Positions 42,635 to 52,551 of a DNA stretch of 64,000 nucleotides are shown piece by piece. Source of the stretch: Hanleya hanleyi (taxonomy: Eukaryota; Mollusca; Polyplacophora; Lepidopleurida; Hanleyidae). A program made the position numbers and the translations under genes. Under the pieces are notes generated by a model. The model searched no databases, was not told the origin of the DNA, and saw only the letters and a list, made by a program, of their open reading frames with translations. The stretch lies in the NCBI GenBank assembly GCA_036873755.1, contig JAVTVY010020314.1, positions 16,674 to 80,673 of the forward strand. Reading direction: 5' to 3'. Every line of letters starts with the position of its first letter. Positions within the stretch are counted from its first letter, which is position 1.

Positions 42635-43872
42635 ACACAGCCAGAAAAATGGTGTTAGGCCCAACACCCTTTCTTTGGTGTTGAGGGCTGGTCAACACTA
42701 TTAAGTAGTGTTGAGAAATGGTGTTGACCAAAGTAGGAAGAGGTGAAATTCCTTAGCATTGAGGCTGAGGATGATGATGATGTCACGATGACGTCACTTT
42801 CGGTAACGTGACATCCGTGTCACGTCCGCGTTGAAGGTCACATCCGGGACACTTCCTGTGACGTCATTTCCGGTCACGTGACGGCCCAGCAAGAGTTATT
42901 TGCCCTTGCATAAGACCCCAGTGACTTCCAATGTTAATCTACGGGGAATGCATGTACGGATAGGAGTATTGGGGTGGTCATTTTTTTTCTTGTGGGTTGT
43001 GACACCTTAGTTTCTTTGTCTCGCGATGTAGAACACGATGAGAGGGGTCTCGAGGCCAAGGGTTGACTTTCGCTGAAAAGTTCAGGCAGGTCTGGGGTGG
43101 ACATGTTAGGTCCATTCTGGCACACTGGACAATGTTAGTTCCAATGGGGAACCCACTCATGGACCTGTGCAGTATGGGGTGTGGCATCTTGGGTTTTTTT
43201 TGTCTCGAGCTGTAGAACACGATGGGAGGGGTCTCGAGGTCATGCGTTGAATTTTGTTGAAAAAGTTACCGTGCGCATGCGCAGTAGGCAGGCAGATCGA
43301 GGTGAACGTTTTAGGGTCTAGATGGACCCATAGTGGTCCGACTGGGTTGCGTGAGTATCAGTTTGAAGCATTCGTGGGGGAGCGTCCAACTGGATGAGTG
43401 TGGGGTGGAAATATCGTCTATCAGCTCACGCGCAGTAGAAAAAGAGTATTTGAATGGACGTTTTCGGGTCGCGAGGGGACAATAATGGTACGGTTGAGCT
43501 GCGGGAGGTGTCATCCTGAAGCTCTCGTGGAGGAGCGGCCGACTGGACTTTTCGACTTTAACATTCTGCGCATGCGCAGACAGGAATTGTGGGAAAAGGG
43601 CACTGAAATGGACGTTTTGGGGTCGAGGTGGACCCATAAAATGATGTGAATGGGTCGGGGATGGTATCAGTTTGAAGCTCTCATGAGGTAGCGCCCACGT
43701 GGACTGGTGTGAAGTAAAAGTGGCGCAATGGTGCGTATGCACAGGCAGGGAATGGTGGGGGATAGGGCATTGGAATGGACGTTTTGGGTTTGAGGTGGGC
43801 CCATAGTGGGCGTACTGGGTCGGGGAAGGTATCCATGTGAAGCGCTCCTCCAGGCCGATCAAGTCATGGGTG
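42635..43872. repeat. Left long inverted repeat of the composite element
   Basis: Starts with inverted GTGTTG/CAACAC words, then CRE-like TGACGTCA and TCACGTGAC words (42780-42890), a Poly-T stretch, and TIR units with GCGCATGCGCAG. Confidence 0.75.
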
Positions 43873-44140
43873 GGTGCATGTTTTCACAGAACAAAAACGG
43901 ACTTTACACCTGGTGAGTCATAGAAATGAGACTGTTGTTGTTGAGATAGTGCAGTCTCTCAATTTCGGAGAAATAAAAGTCAAGGGAAGTATGTAAATTG
44001 TCCAGGCGATGAAAGGACTTCGAGCAAGTCGTACACGTGAATATCGTGGTAGGATTATGAATGACGGACTAGACGCTTGTAATCCTCCCATTGGCAGGTA
44101 GGGAAGGGAGATGGAATGACTCATAGACACTGGGATCAAT

Positions 44141-44335
44141 CTACATCGGCTCTTCAATTCGGGGCGGCGGATCGACCTCCATGGATTCTTCAATTCGTCT
44201 CAATTGACTGGGATGCTTAAAGACTATATCACATTCTGCACATGTATGTGTGGGTACTTCGTGGCGTGCACGTGTGTGACGACGTAAACTGTCCATGCGA
44301 TGAAAGGGCTTCGAGCAAGTCGTACACGTGAACAT
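44141..44335 (-). pseudogene. Truncated zinc-finger protein (64 aa), left palindrome arm
   Basis: MFTCTTCSKPFHRMDSLRRH is one C2H2 finger (C4-C7-H20-H25); then HTCAECDIVFKHPSQLRR is a half finger lacking histidines. EESMEVDPPPRIEEPM follows, then a stop. The PolB-N domain of the family is absent. The ORF is open, so a short DNA-binding peptide could be made, but I regard it as a truncated copy. Confidence 0.6.
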
Positions 44336-45429
44336 CGTGGTTGAGTGTCTGCTGAATGGAACGTCAACTGTGCACGTCCTTAGTATACGCTTGCTTTCAA
44401 GGACAATAACGACCGCCAACGCCTAGCATAACGCTTCAACGCCCTGGTGAAATAGATCAGAAGCTCCGATTTCTAGATATATTCTATGGAATTGCCACTA
44501 ATTCATCGAAATGTAGTGACGCCCGTCAACGCTCGTCTTACGCCTCAACGCCCGTCCCAACGCCTTAACGCCCTATCTTTACGCCTTAACGCCTGTCTCG
44601 ACGCCGAACGCCCTATCTCAACACCTTAACGCCTTATCTTAACGTCTTAACGCCCTATCATGATGCCTTCACGCATTATCAACCATCCAGTCACATGTAC
44701 ATATTTTGACTATTGGCCCCTGATCCTTGATGAAAGTGCCGTCATCACTGGTAATCGCCGGAAGTGACGTCATCGCGCGCATAAGAGCTCCGAGCTCTTG
44801 GAGTAGGAGCTCGAAGCTCTTGGAGTCGGAGCTCTTGGAGTTCGGAGCTCGGAAGTGACGTCATCGCACGCATGCGCCGCACCTGTGGTGGGTACACCAG
44901 GGTGCGGGTGCATCCACAGGTGCGGCGCATGCGTGCAATGACGTAACTTCCGAGCACGGAGCTCCAAGAGCTCCGAGCTCCGACTCCAAGAGCTCGGAGC
45001 TCCTATGCCCGCGATGAGGTAACTTCGGGTGATTACTAGTGATGACGTCACTTTCATCAAGGATCAGGGGTCAATAGTCAAAATATGTGCATGTGATTGG
45101 GTGGTTGATAATGCGTAAAGGCGTTACGATATGGCGTTAAGGCGCTGAGATAGGCGTTAAGGCGTTGAAACGGGCGTTAAGGCGTAAAGATAGGGGGTTA
45201 AGGCGTTGAGACGGGCGTTAAGGCATAACGACGGGCGTTGACGGGCGTCACTGCATTTCGAAGAATTATTGGGATTCCTTGGAATATCTAGAAAATCAGA
45301 GCTTCTGAGCTATTTCACCAGGGCGTTGAAGCGTTAAGCTAGGCGTCGGCGGACGTTACTGTCCATAAAATCAAGCGTATCCTAAAGATGTGCACAGTTG
45401 ACGTTCCATTCAGCAGACACTCAACCACG

Positions 45430-45624
45430 ATGTTCACGTGTACGACTTGCTCGAAGCCCTTTCATCGCCTGGACAGTTTACGTCGTCACACACCTGCACG
45501 CCACGAAGTACCCACGTATACATGTGCAGAATGTGATATAGTCTTTAAGCATCCCAGTCAATTGAGACGAATTGAAGAATCCATGGAGGTCGATCCGCCG
45601 CCTCGAATTGAAGAGCCGATGTAG
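45430..45624 (+). pseudogene. Truncated zinc-finger protein (64 aa), right palindrome arm
   Basis: Inverted twin of 44141-44335 with a few substitutions (HRLDSLRRHTPARH). Same stop after PRIEEPM and the same 5' leader (CAGTTGACGTTCCATTCAGC). Confidence 0.6.
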
Positions 45625-45726
45625 ATTGATCCCAGTGTCTATGAGTCATTCCATCTCCCTTCCCTACCTGCCAATGGGAGGATTACAAGCGTCTAGTCCG
45701 TCATTCATAATCCAGCCGTCGTCCAT

Positions 45727-46080
45727 TAGAGAATATCCGCGTCCATAATTTAAAGACCTATTCCATATTCCATATAACAGTATTAGCACCAAATTCAAAA
45801 AGACAATCAAAGTATACATAAACATAGGCTTGTTTCCTGCAAGAGAGAAGCGGTCAACAGTTTTCAATGATGCCGGCAAGACATCATGATGTTCCAAAAA
45901 TATCAAATCCGTATCACTGATCAGTATTCTTAATCCATAATATTCGTAGTAAAGTCGTCATCTAAAGAATGATGTATCTCAGTCACGCTTTGATTGTGAC
46001 TGTTCATATGAGTACCATGAGGATCTAGAAGTACATGGGTTCATACGGCCCCTAGCCCCGGGTTAAGCGGAATTAGACAC
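45727..46080 (-). repeat. 3' flank of RT element, homologous to 1253 bp array unit
   Basis: Inverted copy of the first about 345 bp of each unit of the 36565-40316 array (TAAGCGGAATTAGAC at 46060-46077 to the ATTCCATATTCCATATAACA words). It joins directly to the RT stop codon. Confidence 0.8.
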
Positions 46081-46083
46081 AAG

Positions 46084-46990
46084 TTACGAATCGTAGCGCC
46101 ATAGATCTTGCACTCTACGTTCGTATTTTCCTATCAGCATGCGATATGTATCGCCAAATTTGAGAAACTTTGAGTGGAGGCGCTTGGTGGAATAGCCCTG
46201 TTTTATAAGTTTCTGCAACAATGTTTTGTGACGTTGATTAAAATCATCACATTTAACACAGGATTCAGCAAATGCTACTAAGCGAGATATGTATACGCCA
46301 TATGCAGGTCCCACTGGAATATTACTATCCAGAAAGGGATAGTTTACGATGTCGAAATTGTAATCATCTCTTTTGTCATAAAGTCGACGAGAGAGAATGC
46401 CCGCTTCATTTTTATAGAGGTAGAGATCTAAATAAGATGTGCCTGTAGGGCTATCTGTAGCTTCCTTCAAATCCAGTGAAGGTGGATATATATCCTTCAC
46501 TGCGTCATTTATATAGCGATTATCCACAGCGAGAAGATCGTCTATATAGCGTTTGGTGAATGAGAAGGAACGGGCTTTGAATGGATCGGTTTTTGAAAGC
46601 GCCTGCATATAGTCATATTCATAAGAGAACAGATACAGGTCAGCCAACAGGGGTGCACAATTAGTACCCATTGGAATACCTATATGCTGCTGATATATTG
46701 TGTTGCCAAATTTCACATAGATATTTTTAATGAGAAATTCAAGCAACTCTATCAACAAAGAAACATCCCATGAATGATATCTCTTGTATGTAGTCGAGCT
46801 AAAGAATGCTTTATGGCTTCCGACATTAATATATCTACGATCAGTTTTCTTGAACACAGATACTATTAACGAACTTATACGGTCAATAAGGTCCTGATGA
46901 GGGATTGTAGTATAGAAAGTCGAGAAATCCCATGTAGATACATGTCTGTACGGTATGTGACCTTTAGCATCAAGGAGTAAGAGCTCGAAG
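46084..46990 (-). pseudogene. Reverse transcriptase fragment, Penelope-type (class uncertain)
   Basis: Minus-strand open frame with RT motif A (TWDFSTFYTTIPHQDL, about 46910-46960), motif B/4 (HIGIPMGTNCAPLLADLYLF), motif C (RYIDDLLAV), and a C-terminal YLDLYLYKNEAG...LYDKRDDYNFDIVNYPF and FGDTYRMLIGKYERR. It is open from the stop at 46084 to beyond 46950, then runs into unrelated repeat sequence without an ATG, so it is 5' truncated. No endonuclease domain (GIY-YIG) is seen. I recall relatives in many animal genomes; the class is assigned by impression only. Confidence 0.7.
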
Positions 46991-47111
46991 CTCCAGTATC
47001 CTCGACTGCCCGAAGATGCTTAGGACAAACGGATCAGAGCGAACTTGGGCGAAAATTGAACTTTCTGAAATGGCGGCTTCTGATTAGACAAGAGCCTACG
47101 ACAATTGTAAA

Positions 47112-47168
47112 CATACCCAACGCGGCTCCCTCCCAGCGTGGGTATGATGTGCTGGAGGGAATAATAAA
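47112..47168 (+). terminator. Zinc-finger-type 3' stem-loop and AATAAA
   Basis: CATACCCAACGC...GCGTGGGTATG stem (47112-47146), GATG spacer, AATAAA at 47163. The upstream 140 bp matches the 3' UTR of the 54-58 kb cassettes, although the gene body is missing. Confidence 0.7.
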
Positions 47169-47282
47169 ATGATTGACCTGTCATCCTTGCTGTTGTTTTT
47201 CTCTCATCTGTCTACATCATGGCGTTAAGTCGCAAGGGTGGTTACAGACTGAGGCTAATGGTATACAAACGACCTTATATAA

Positions 47283-47571
47283 CCACTCACACACATTCAC
47301 GCACTCACCATCGTTAGTGCGTCAATGGGTTAAGACGGGCGTTGGGCACGCCTCACTCACTCACTCACTCACTCACTCACCATCGTTAGTGAGTCAATGC
47401 GTTAAGACGGGCGTTGGGCACGCCTCATGGGCGTTGGGCACGACTCACTCACTCACTCACTCACTCACTCCCCTTTCTCTTCCTCTTCCTCTTCCTCCTC
47501 CTCATCCTCTTCTTCCTCCTCTTCCTCCTCCTTCTCCTCCTCCTCCTCCTCCTCCTCCTCCTCCTCCTCCA
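47283..47571. repeat. (TCAC)n and (TCC)n microsatellites
   Basis: CACTCACTCACTCAC runs with an embedded TAAGACGGGCGTTGGGCACG repeat to 47471, then CTTCCTCCTCCTCC to 47571. Ser- or Pro-rich ORFs here are artefacts. The rest of 47572-47944 has AATAAA near 47675 but no gene. Confidence 0.9.
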
Positions 47572-47944
47572 CACACGTACACACAGGTAGCCGGGTGGAA
47601 AAAGGCTCCCGCAAACGCACTCCATTGCACCTCGGAAACTCCCCTTTCTCTACTACTCCTGAGTGATCTATAAATAAAACAGGGGTTTTCCCAGAAAATT
47701 TCCCGAAAAATTAACCATGACAATTAGAGCGATGGCCTAAGAAACAGCGGTTTTTCCAGCAAAACCTCCGAACAAATTTTCCGGCTTAGAGCAATGACGA
47801 CATCGGGGAACACCAAGTCTCAACATGTTTTATTCCGTGTTGTGAAAGGATTGATAGGGCGTTACGGCGTTACTGTAAAATTCTCACAAAGGTCACAGGG
47901 TAAATATACTGGGTTTCTACTTTCTCTACTCTACTTCTCTACCC

Positions 47945-49049
47945 ATGACTTGACCGGCCTGAACGAACGCTTCACATGGATACCCTCTCCGATCCAGTAA
48001 GCCCATTATGCACCCACCTCGACCTCTAAACGTCCATTCCAATGCCCTTTCCCCACCATTCCCTGCCTGCGCATGCGCACCATTGCGCTACTTTTACACC
48101 AAACCAGTCCAGTTGGACGCTACCTCATGAGGGCTTCAAACTGATACCCTCCACGGCCTATTCGCACCATTATGGGTCCACCTCGACCCAAAAACGTCCA
48201 TTCCAGTGCACCTTTCCAACAATTCCTCCATGTTGAAGTCGGATGGTCCAGTCAGATGATCCCCCTCCACGAGAGCTTCACGATAACACATCACATGGCC
48301 CAATCGGACCGCTATTGGCCCACCGCGACCCGAAAACGTCCATTCAAGTACACTTTTTCTACTGCGCAAGCGCAGATAAACTATATTTCCACGAATGCTT
48401 CAAACTGATACCTCACACAACCCAATCGGACCAATATGGGTCCACCTACACCACAAAACGTTCACCACGATCTGCTTGCCTACTGCGCATGTGCACGGTA
48501 ACTTTTTCAACAAAATTCACCGCATGGCCTCGAGGCTCCTCCCATCGTGTTCTACAGCTTGAGACAGAAAAAACAAGGCGCCACATCCCATACCGCAAAT
48601 GTCCATGAGTGGGTTCCGCATTGGGACTAACATTGTCCAGTGCGCCAGAATGGACCTAACTTGTCCACCCCGTCAACCCCTGGCCTCGAGACCCGTCTCA
48701 TCGTGTTCTACATCGCGAGACGAAGAAAACAGGGCGCCACAATCCATAGTAAAATCCACAAGAAAAAAATGACCACCCCAGTACTCCTATCCCATACATG
48801 CATGGTGTTGATGCCAGTTCAACACCAAACAATGGTGTTGAATCAATGAGGTTGAAAATGGTTCGACACCATATTTCGGTATTCACTGACTAGTGCTAAT
48901 ACTGACTCAACACCAATTAATGGTGTTGGCCAACACCAATAAAGAGTGTTGTGGAGATATATGGTGTCGTTGCAAATTGAACACCATTTATTGGTTTTGA
49001 GTTCAACACCTTTTTTTGATGTTGGACAACCCCATTTTTCTGGCTGTGT
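47945..49049. repeat. Right long inverted repeat of the composite element
   Basis: Complement of 42635-43872, with GCGCATGCGCACC and TCGTGTTCTAC words. The last 270 bp (48785-49049) hold about a dozen CAACACC/GGTGTTG words in alternating orientation. Confidence 0.75.
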
Positions 49050-49235
49050 ATGGCTTCAATAGCCTCATGTTCAACTTTACTATGTCATCGGATAGTACTG
49101 CATTTTCATTAGAATCTGTCCAGGAGGAAAAAGATCTTGGTGTCTTGTTTGATAGATCACTGAAATTCTCCAAGCATATACAGGAAATAGCGACTAAGGC
49201 AAACCAACTAACTGGAATGATGAAGCGAACGTTAG
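49050..49235 (+). pseudogene. LINE reverse-transcriptase fragment, 3' part
   Basis: Continues the LINE of 42300-42634: FTMSSDSTAFSLESV, EEKDLGVLFDRSLKFSKHIQ and ATKANQLTGMMKRT are the post-motif-C region of Jockey/CR1 elements. Homology ends after KRT and a mollusc-type GGGAGATAACTC word follows. Confidence 0.7.
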
Positions 49236-49546
49236 TAGGAGGGAAAGTTGATTTCGAGCCATATTTTCCAGGGAGATAACTCTTTGGGGAGATGACGGGG
49301 AGTTCCGCCAGGGGGCGTTGTTTCTCAAGAGACCAAAAGCTACCTCCAACACAGAAGAGTTCCAATCTAGGGGGAGGTAACTCCGGGTCACTATAGTTCC
49401 GGCAAAGAGCCCCTGGGCATGTATTCTTCCGCGGTGATGCGGTCTGGTGGTGATGCGGTCGCGGGAAAAAACTTCCGCGGAGAAAAAGTAGTCCCCAGAC
49501 TTCAAATACGCTGCATGGTCCGATTGGGTCGAGTGAGGTATCAAAG
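49236..49546. repeat. Transposon-end module shared with 18.9-19.15 kb
   Basis: Carries TTCCGCGGAGAAAAAGTAGT and GGGTCGAGTGAGGTATCAAA as in the sequence just outside the Polinton left repeat; interrupted by the next MITE. Confidence 0.6.
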
Positions 49547-49551
49547 TGAAG

Positions 49552-50018
49552 GTACCAGACCACTATTAAAAATAGTGCCGATCCGTTAACCCCTTTAGGC
49601 AACCTCTGCCAGAGAAGTGAATTGTTTTCAATATTTTTTCCAGTCTCTGTTGCGAGGAATAATTGAAGGCCAGTGGTGGGTGATTGAAGTATGATATGTG
49701 TTTCGTTCCGCTGTGAGTTTGATTTTAACTCAAGGCCTAATAAGGAGTTGCTAAGAGGGACTATTTGGGTGCCTGTGCACCGCTTTCTGAAAGCAGAGAA
49801 AAAAGCCAAAATTGTGACGTCATTTGTACGAGCGCGCATAACTCAAAATTTCGATGGGCGACCCCCGTCAAGAAGCCTGTCCGGTTGTAGCACTTGAATA
49901 AAGGTACTTCTTGCCGAAATATGGGAGTCTAGACTTAATTAATCAATCGGGGAGATGCAATTACGTTAGCAGCTTTTAACATTGCCGCCAATGTAAATTT
50001 TAATAGTGGTCTGGACCC
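49552..50018. mobile_element. 467 bp MITE with TGAAG target duplication
   Basis: TGAAG at 49547-49551 and 50019-50023; ends CCAGACCACTATTAAAA and TTTTAATAGTGGTCTGG. Contains short ORFs only. Confidence 0.75.
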
Positions 50019-50054
50019 TGAAGCATTCGTGAAGGGGCATCCAGTCATGGGTGG

Positions 50055-50570
50055 GTGTATGTAAAATTAGGAATTTTTCCCGAAACTATAAAAAGCGGAA
50101 CACGGACTTTACCCCTAAAATAGGGGAAAACACCTATCAACCCTAGCCAAAAGGGCTAATATCGGTCCCCGGGCTTATTGGGACCTGCCTATCAAGTCAA
50201 TGGGGTGGGTGCATGTAAAATTAGGATATTTCCCCGAAAATATAAAAAGCGGAACACGGACTTTACCCCTAAAATAGGGGAAAACCCCTATCAACCCTAG
50301 CCAAAAGGGCTAATATCGGTCCCCGGGCTTATCGGGGCCTGCCTATCAAGTCAATGGGGTGGATACATGTAAAATTAGGATTTTTTCCCGAAAAGCACGG
50401 ACTTTACCCCTAAAATAGGGGAAAACTCCTATCAACTCTAGCCAAAAGGGCTAATATCGGTCCCCGGGCTTATCGGGGCCTGCCTATCAAGTCAATGGGG
50501 TGGGTGCATGTAAAATTATGATTTTTTTTCGAAAATATAAAAAGCGGAACACGGACTTTACCCCTACAAT
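50055..50570. repeat. Tandem array of 154 bp units with TATA boxes, about 3.3 copies
   Basis: Units start at about 50057, 50211, 50365 and 50506. Most have TATAAAAAGCGGAACACGGA, a CCCCTAAAATAGGGG hairpin and the GGTCCCCGGGCTTAT block. The third unit lacks the TATA segment (12-13 bp shorter). ACACGGACTTTACC is the word that forms the minisatellite at 22266-22366. Confidence 0.85.
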
Positions 50571-50884
50571 ATGGGTCTGTATTATACAATATAAGGGATC
50601 ATTTTTTTCGTGGGCTTTACTATGGCTTGTGGGGTCTCGTTTTTCTCGTCTCGCCAAGAAAATGACAATGGGAAGGGTCCCGGAGAGAATCGGTGAAATT
50701 TTTGGGAAAAGTCACCGAGGTCTGTATATAGGCTCATACTGGCTATATGGAATTGTCACTCATTCTTCGAAATGCAGTGACGTCCGTCGTTACGTCTTAA
50801 AAGACCGGAGAGAGTACAACAACAACAACAACAACAAGGATGAGACATGAGAGAACAACAACAACAAGAAGTTTTTTCATATAT

Positions 50885-50938
50885 TTTATTCTCCCCAATG
50901 TTACATCATACCCACGCTGGGGGAGCCGCGTTGGGTAT
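50885..50938 (-). terminator. 3' stem-loop and AATAAA of the zinc-finger copy at 51.1-52.1 kb
   Basis: Minus strand: ATACCCAACGC...GCGTGGGTATG (plus 50907-50938), GATGTAACATTGGGGAG, AATAAA (plus 50885-50890). Confidence 0.75.
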
Positions 50939-51135
50939 ATTTACAATTCAAGAAGACTCTTGTCCAATCAGAGGCCACCATTTGCATCTGTCATATTCGT
51001 TCCTGTCCGTTAGATGTATTCTTGTCCAATCAGAAGTCTCCATTTCAGAAAGTTCCATCTTCGGCCATGTTCGCTCTGAACCGTCTATTCTAATCATCGT
51101 CGGGCAGCCCAGGATACCGTTGAGGCAACATATCC

Positions 51136-52083
51136 TCAGATAGTTGTTTGTGCATTCTGAGTATCTATCAGTGCATGGGTGAATACATTCACCCGATGGG
51201 GAGATTCCGTAATTTGGTCACGAAGAACGTAACATTGGTCACCCTCTCCACTGTCCACTTGGTGTTGGGGCGTTGTTGTTGGGCCCATTCCAAGGGATCC
51301 ACGTTGTCCAGTTTCTCCAGTATCGTCTCTAGCGTCAAATACCCGGATGTTACTGCTCGGGTAAAAGTATCGGACTTGATCTGTCTCCTTATGCTGCAGT
51401 ACATAACCAAACGCCAGATTTAATTTGAAGGACGTAGCTTGGTCATTGAAGATGGCTTCCACGTAGTTGCGTAGACGGGTGAGGTCAGTCAGTCGGAAAT
51501 TGTAGATATCTTGAATAGGGCGATGACGGTGGAAACAGTGCCGTATCATGGGCCAATGGCGCCGATAGATGTCACTCACTGAATGGGCGTCCTGTAAGAG
51601 ATCGCAGGGAACATCCACCGCATCTTCCAGAAAATGTTCGTTGTTGTCAGGCGTATGACTGGGAACAGTAATGCTAGGGACCGGCTGGATATCTAGGCTC
51701 TTCTGAACTGTGGGTATAGGCGGGTTCTCCGTGATCGCATCACCAGTGGCATTCGTCTCCCCGGGCTAATCTTCACTAGGTCTGATCCTCATGGGTGCCT
51801 CTTTAGTGGAAAGTTGTCGCTCATACCGTGGTGATGGACTATAAATCAAACGTTGGTGCTGTCTTAACTGACTGGGTCGTTTGAAGAGTTGACCACAAGC
51901 GTTACATTGTTCCGTCGCGCCCTCGTGGAATGAGCGTTCGTGGCGCAGTAAATGATCCTCCCGATTGAATGACCGTGCGCAGGTTGTACAAGTATACCGA
52001 GCATCGTTGTGGGTAGAGGCCTCGTGGCGTCGTAAATTATCTAGACGAGTAAACAGCTTCTGGCAAGTTGTGCAAGAGAACAT
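51136..52083 (-). pseudogene. Zinc-finger/PolB-N-domain gene copy, stop and small deletion
   Basis: Starts MFSCTTCQKLFTRLDNLRRH with three C2H2 fingers and the linker ERQLSTKEAPMRIRPSED. A TAG at about 51766 then replaces the next family codon. The C-terminal domain is present (SDIYRRHWPMIRHCFHRHRP, QDIYNFRL, FGYVLQHKETD), but about 31 bp are missing after IRVFD, shifting the frame. The end (TVERVTNVTFFVTKLRNLPI) survives in the other frame. A TATA box at 52129-52135 and a 3' stem-loop are retained, so a truncated three-finger protein of about 105 residues could still be made. Confidence 0.8.
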
Positions 52084-52128
52084 ATCGGCTGTGGATCTGG
52101 AAATGATGAATGCCGTAAAAATTCCCAC

Positions 52129-52135
52129 TTTTATA
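52129..52135 (-). promoter_or_regulatory. TATA box of zinc-finger copy
   Basis: TATAAAA on the minus strand, 46 bp upstream of the ATG at 52083, just downstream of the 20 bp minisatellite. Confidence 0.65.
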
Positions 52136-52500
52136 CGTTTTTCCGTGACATTCGTGTCTTTTCGGCAACCTCCGTGTCTCTTCGGTCACCTCCGTGTCTT
52201 TTCGTCCGTGTCTCTTCGGTCACCTCCGTGTCTTTTCGTGACGTCCGTGACTCTTCGGGCACCTCCGTGTCTCTTCGGTAACCTCCGTGACATCTTCGGT
52301 CACCTCCGTGTCTCTTCGGTGACCTCCGTGACATCTTCGGTCACCTCCGTGTCTCTTCGGGCACCTCCGTGACATCTTCGGTCACCTCCGTGTCTCTTCG
52401 GTCTCCCCCGTAACTACCCGGCTGTTCCCGTGTAAACCCGGATGGATCTCCGTGTCTCTTCGGTGACCTCCGTGACATCTTCGGTCACCTCCGTACCGTC
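52136..52500. repeat. About 20 bp minisatellite, roughly 16 units
   Basis: Alternating CCGTGTCTCTTCGGTCACCT and CCGTGACATCTTCGGTCACCT units upstream of the TATA box of the 52083 gene. Related to 22266-22366, which holds the same position relative to the intact gene. Confidence 0.9.
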
Positions 52501-52551
52501 AACGATCAGCATGTAGACATATAGAGTATGTACGGCGTGTTATGGTATTCA

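Larger units (their letters stand above)
44052..45713. repeat. 1.66 kb palindrome, arms about 830 bp
   Basis: The left arm from GGATTATGAATGACGGACTA is repeated in reverse complement up to 45713. The arms contain the zinc-finger fragments, an ACGCCTTAACGCCC-type minisatellite (44515-44660 and 45110-45250) and GAGCTCCAAGAGCTC words. The centre is GCGCCGCACCTGTGG, a 25 bp spacer and the exact complement (44874-44928). Small indels separate the arms, so they have diverged somewhat. Confidence 0.85.
42635..49049. mobile_element. 6.4 kb inverted-repeat composite element inserted in a LINE
   Basis: Terminal 18 bp ACACAGCCAGAAAAATGG and its exact complement at 49032-49049. Long inverted repeats extend to about 43872 (left) and from about 47945 (right), sharing ATGGACGTTTTGGG, GGTATCAGTTTGAAGC and CGGCCGATCAAGTCATGGG-type words. 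The interior carries a zinc-finger palindrome, a reverse transcriptase, a zinc-finger 3' module and microsatellites, but no integrase, capsid or transposase gene. It looks like a non-autonomous Polinton-like element with nested insertions. I see no clean target duplication. Confidence 0.75.

Noticed and set aside
42780..42890. Integration hot spot or origin suggested by TGACGTCA and TCACGTGAC words
   Set aside because: The words are part of the inverted repeat and recur at its other end or related elements; no independent evidence for an origin.
43311..43862. 183-codon minus-strand ORF in the composite element's left repeat
   Set aside because: It spans several tandem TIR units (His/Pro/Ser-rich) and has no domain.
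47173..47723. Pro-, Ser- or Gly-rich ORFs of 70-166 codons
   Set aside because: Products of the (TCAC)n and (TCC)n microsatellites.
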